In this document: one piece after another, positions 6,574 through 6,795 of the stretch
Layout of the letters: each line of letters opens with the position of its first letter
How positions within the stretch are numbered: the stretch's first letter is position 1
Source of the DNA: an uncultured Coriobacteriaceae bacterium
GTDB taxonomy: Bacteria > Actinomycetota > Coriobacteriia > Coriobacteriales > QAMH01
DNA length: 6,795 bases
Assembly: GCA_902796975.1 (NCBI GenBank)
Contig: CADBRF010000188.1
Coordinates: 1-6,795 of the forward strand
Direction of reading: 5' to 3'
Notes under the pieces: generated by a model
Databases searched by the model: none
What the model was told of the DNA's origin: nothing
What the model saw: the letters and a program-made list of their open reading frames with translations, nothing else
Made by a program: the position numbers and the translations under genes

Positions 6574-6795
6574 CTACTTTTCATCCCAGTCGAGGTTGAC
6601 GTCTTTCAAGCAGTGGGGGAGCTCAGGAACCTCGATATTCAGCGCATCGCTTGCGACAACACGAAGGTCCTGAATGCTTTGCGAATAGCAGGCAAGAGCG
6701 TCAATCCAACGGCGGAGGCAGGCACGGCCTTCGTCTGTGAGCGTGTAGCAGCGCTTGGCAGGGCCAGATTCCGAGGTGTCCCAGGCGCTCTCCAC
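6574..6795 (-). CDS. PadR-family transcriptional regulator, 3' part (5' end outside the window)
   Basis: About 73 C-terminal codons are visible, ending at TAG (6576-6574). The frame is open to the window edge. The GTG at 6795 encodes an internal valine rather than a start. ESAWDTSESGPAKRCYTLTDEGRACLRRW is the characteristic end of the PadR winged helix: the wing strand with a SESGPA(R/K)R-Y core, then Y-x-L-T-x-x-G leading into the C-terminal helix. The remaining residues (about 30-65) form a helix likely to be used in dimerisation, followed by a short acidic tail. PadR proteins are small cytosolic repressors, often controlling adjacent membrane or transport genes and themselves. The membrane enzyme gene downstream on the same strand is a possible target, but a terminator separates them and the real target may lie outside the window. 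Confidence 0.85.
   Translation of the reverse strand: MESAWDTSESGPAKRCYTLTDEGRACLRRWIDALACYSQSIQDLRVVASDALNIEVPELPHCLKDVNLDWDEK

Noticed and set aside
1..6795. CRISPR array, dif site, transposase, tRNA or rRNA
   Set aside because: No regularly spaced repeats, no sequence resembling a dif core near the recombinase gene, no insertion-sequence ends or transposase motifs, and no RNA gene signatures were seen on either strand.

Overview
The window looks like chromosomal DNA of a moderately high-GC Gram-positive, most likely an actinobacterium of the class Coriobacteriia (inference). Three things point that way. A complete pyrG lies near a XerD-type recombinase gene, an order known from actinobacteria. 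Protein-level similarity to Gram-positive families is strong. The membrane-anchored alkaline-phosphatase-superfamily protein has the N-terminal AYAYVDPS signature seen in Gram-positive surface-polymer enzymes. No database search was possible, so the taxon is a judgement.

Layout. Positions 1-259 hold no gene. They contain a long imperfect palindrome (1-121) and a strong stem-loop with a T run (173-209) just before pyrG. pyrG (260-1867, +) is an intact CTP synthase and is followed by a good intrinsic terminator (1943-1980). A promoter candidate and an 80-base leader with possible mini-ORFs precede a diaminopropionate ammonia-lyase gene (2088-3286, +). That gene is broken by a single -1 frameshift near 2910-2918. 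A complete XerD-like tyrosine recombinase (3344-4354, +) follows; it lacks a clear ribosome binding site at its first ATG. On the minus strand, convergent with it and overlapping its stop codon, is a 682-residue membrane protein with an extracellular sulfatase/LtaS-like domain (6399-4351, -). Upstream of that gene are an imperfect palindrome, an intrinsic terminator, and the 3' part of a PadR-family regulator gene (6795-6574, -), which is cut by the window edge.

How the genes relate. pyrG and the recombinase gene are housekeeping functions (CTP supply; probable chromosome dimer resolution). The lyase between them is a catabolic accessory gene with its own promoter candidate, and it appears to interrupt a conserved pyrG-xerD neighbourhood. 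The minus-strand pair (PadR regulator, then surface enzyme) is transcribed in the same direction but separated by a terminator, so the enzyme gene probably has its own control. I found no defence system, CRISPR array, transposase or RNA gene. The most notable points are the lyase frameshift, the palindrome at the left edge, the pre-pyrG hairpin, and the atypical nucleophile (Thr rather than Cys/Ser) of the sulfatase-like protein.
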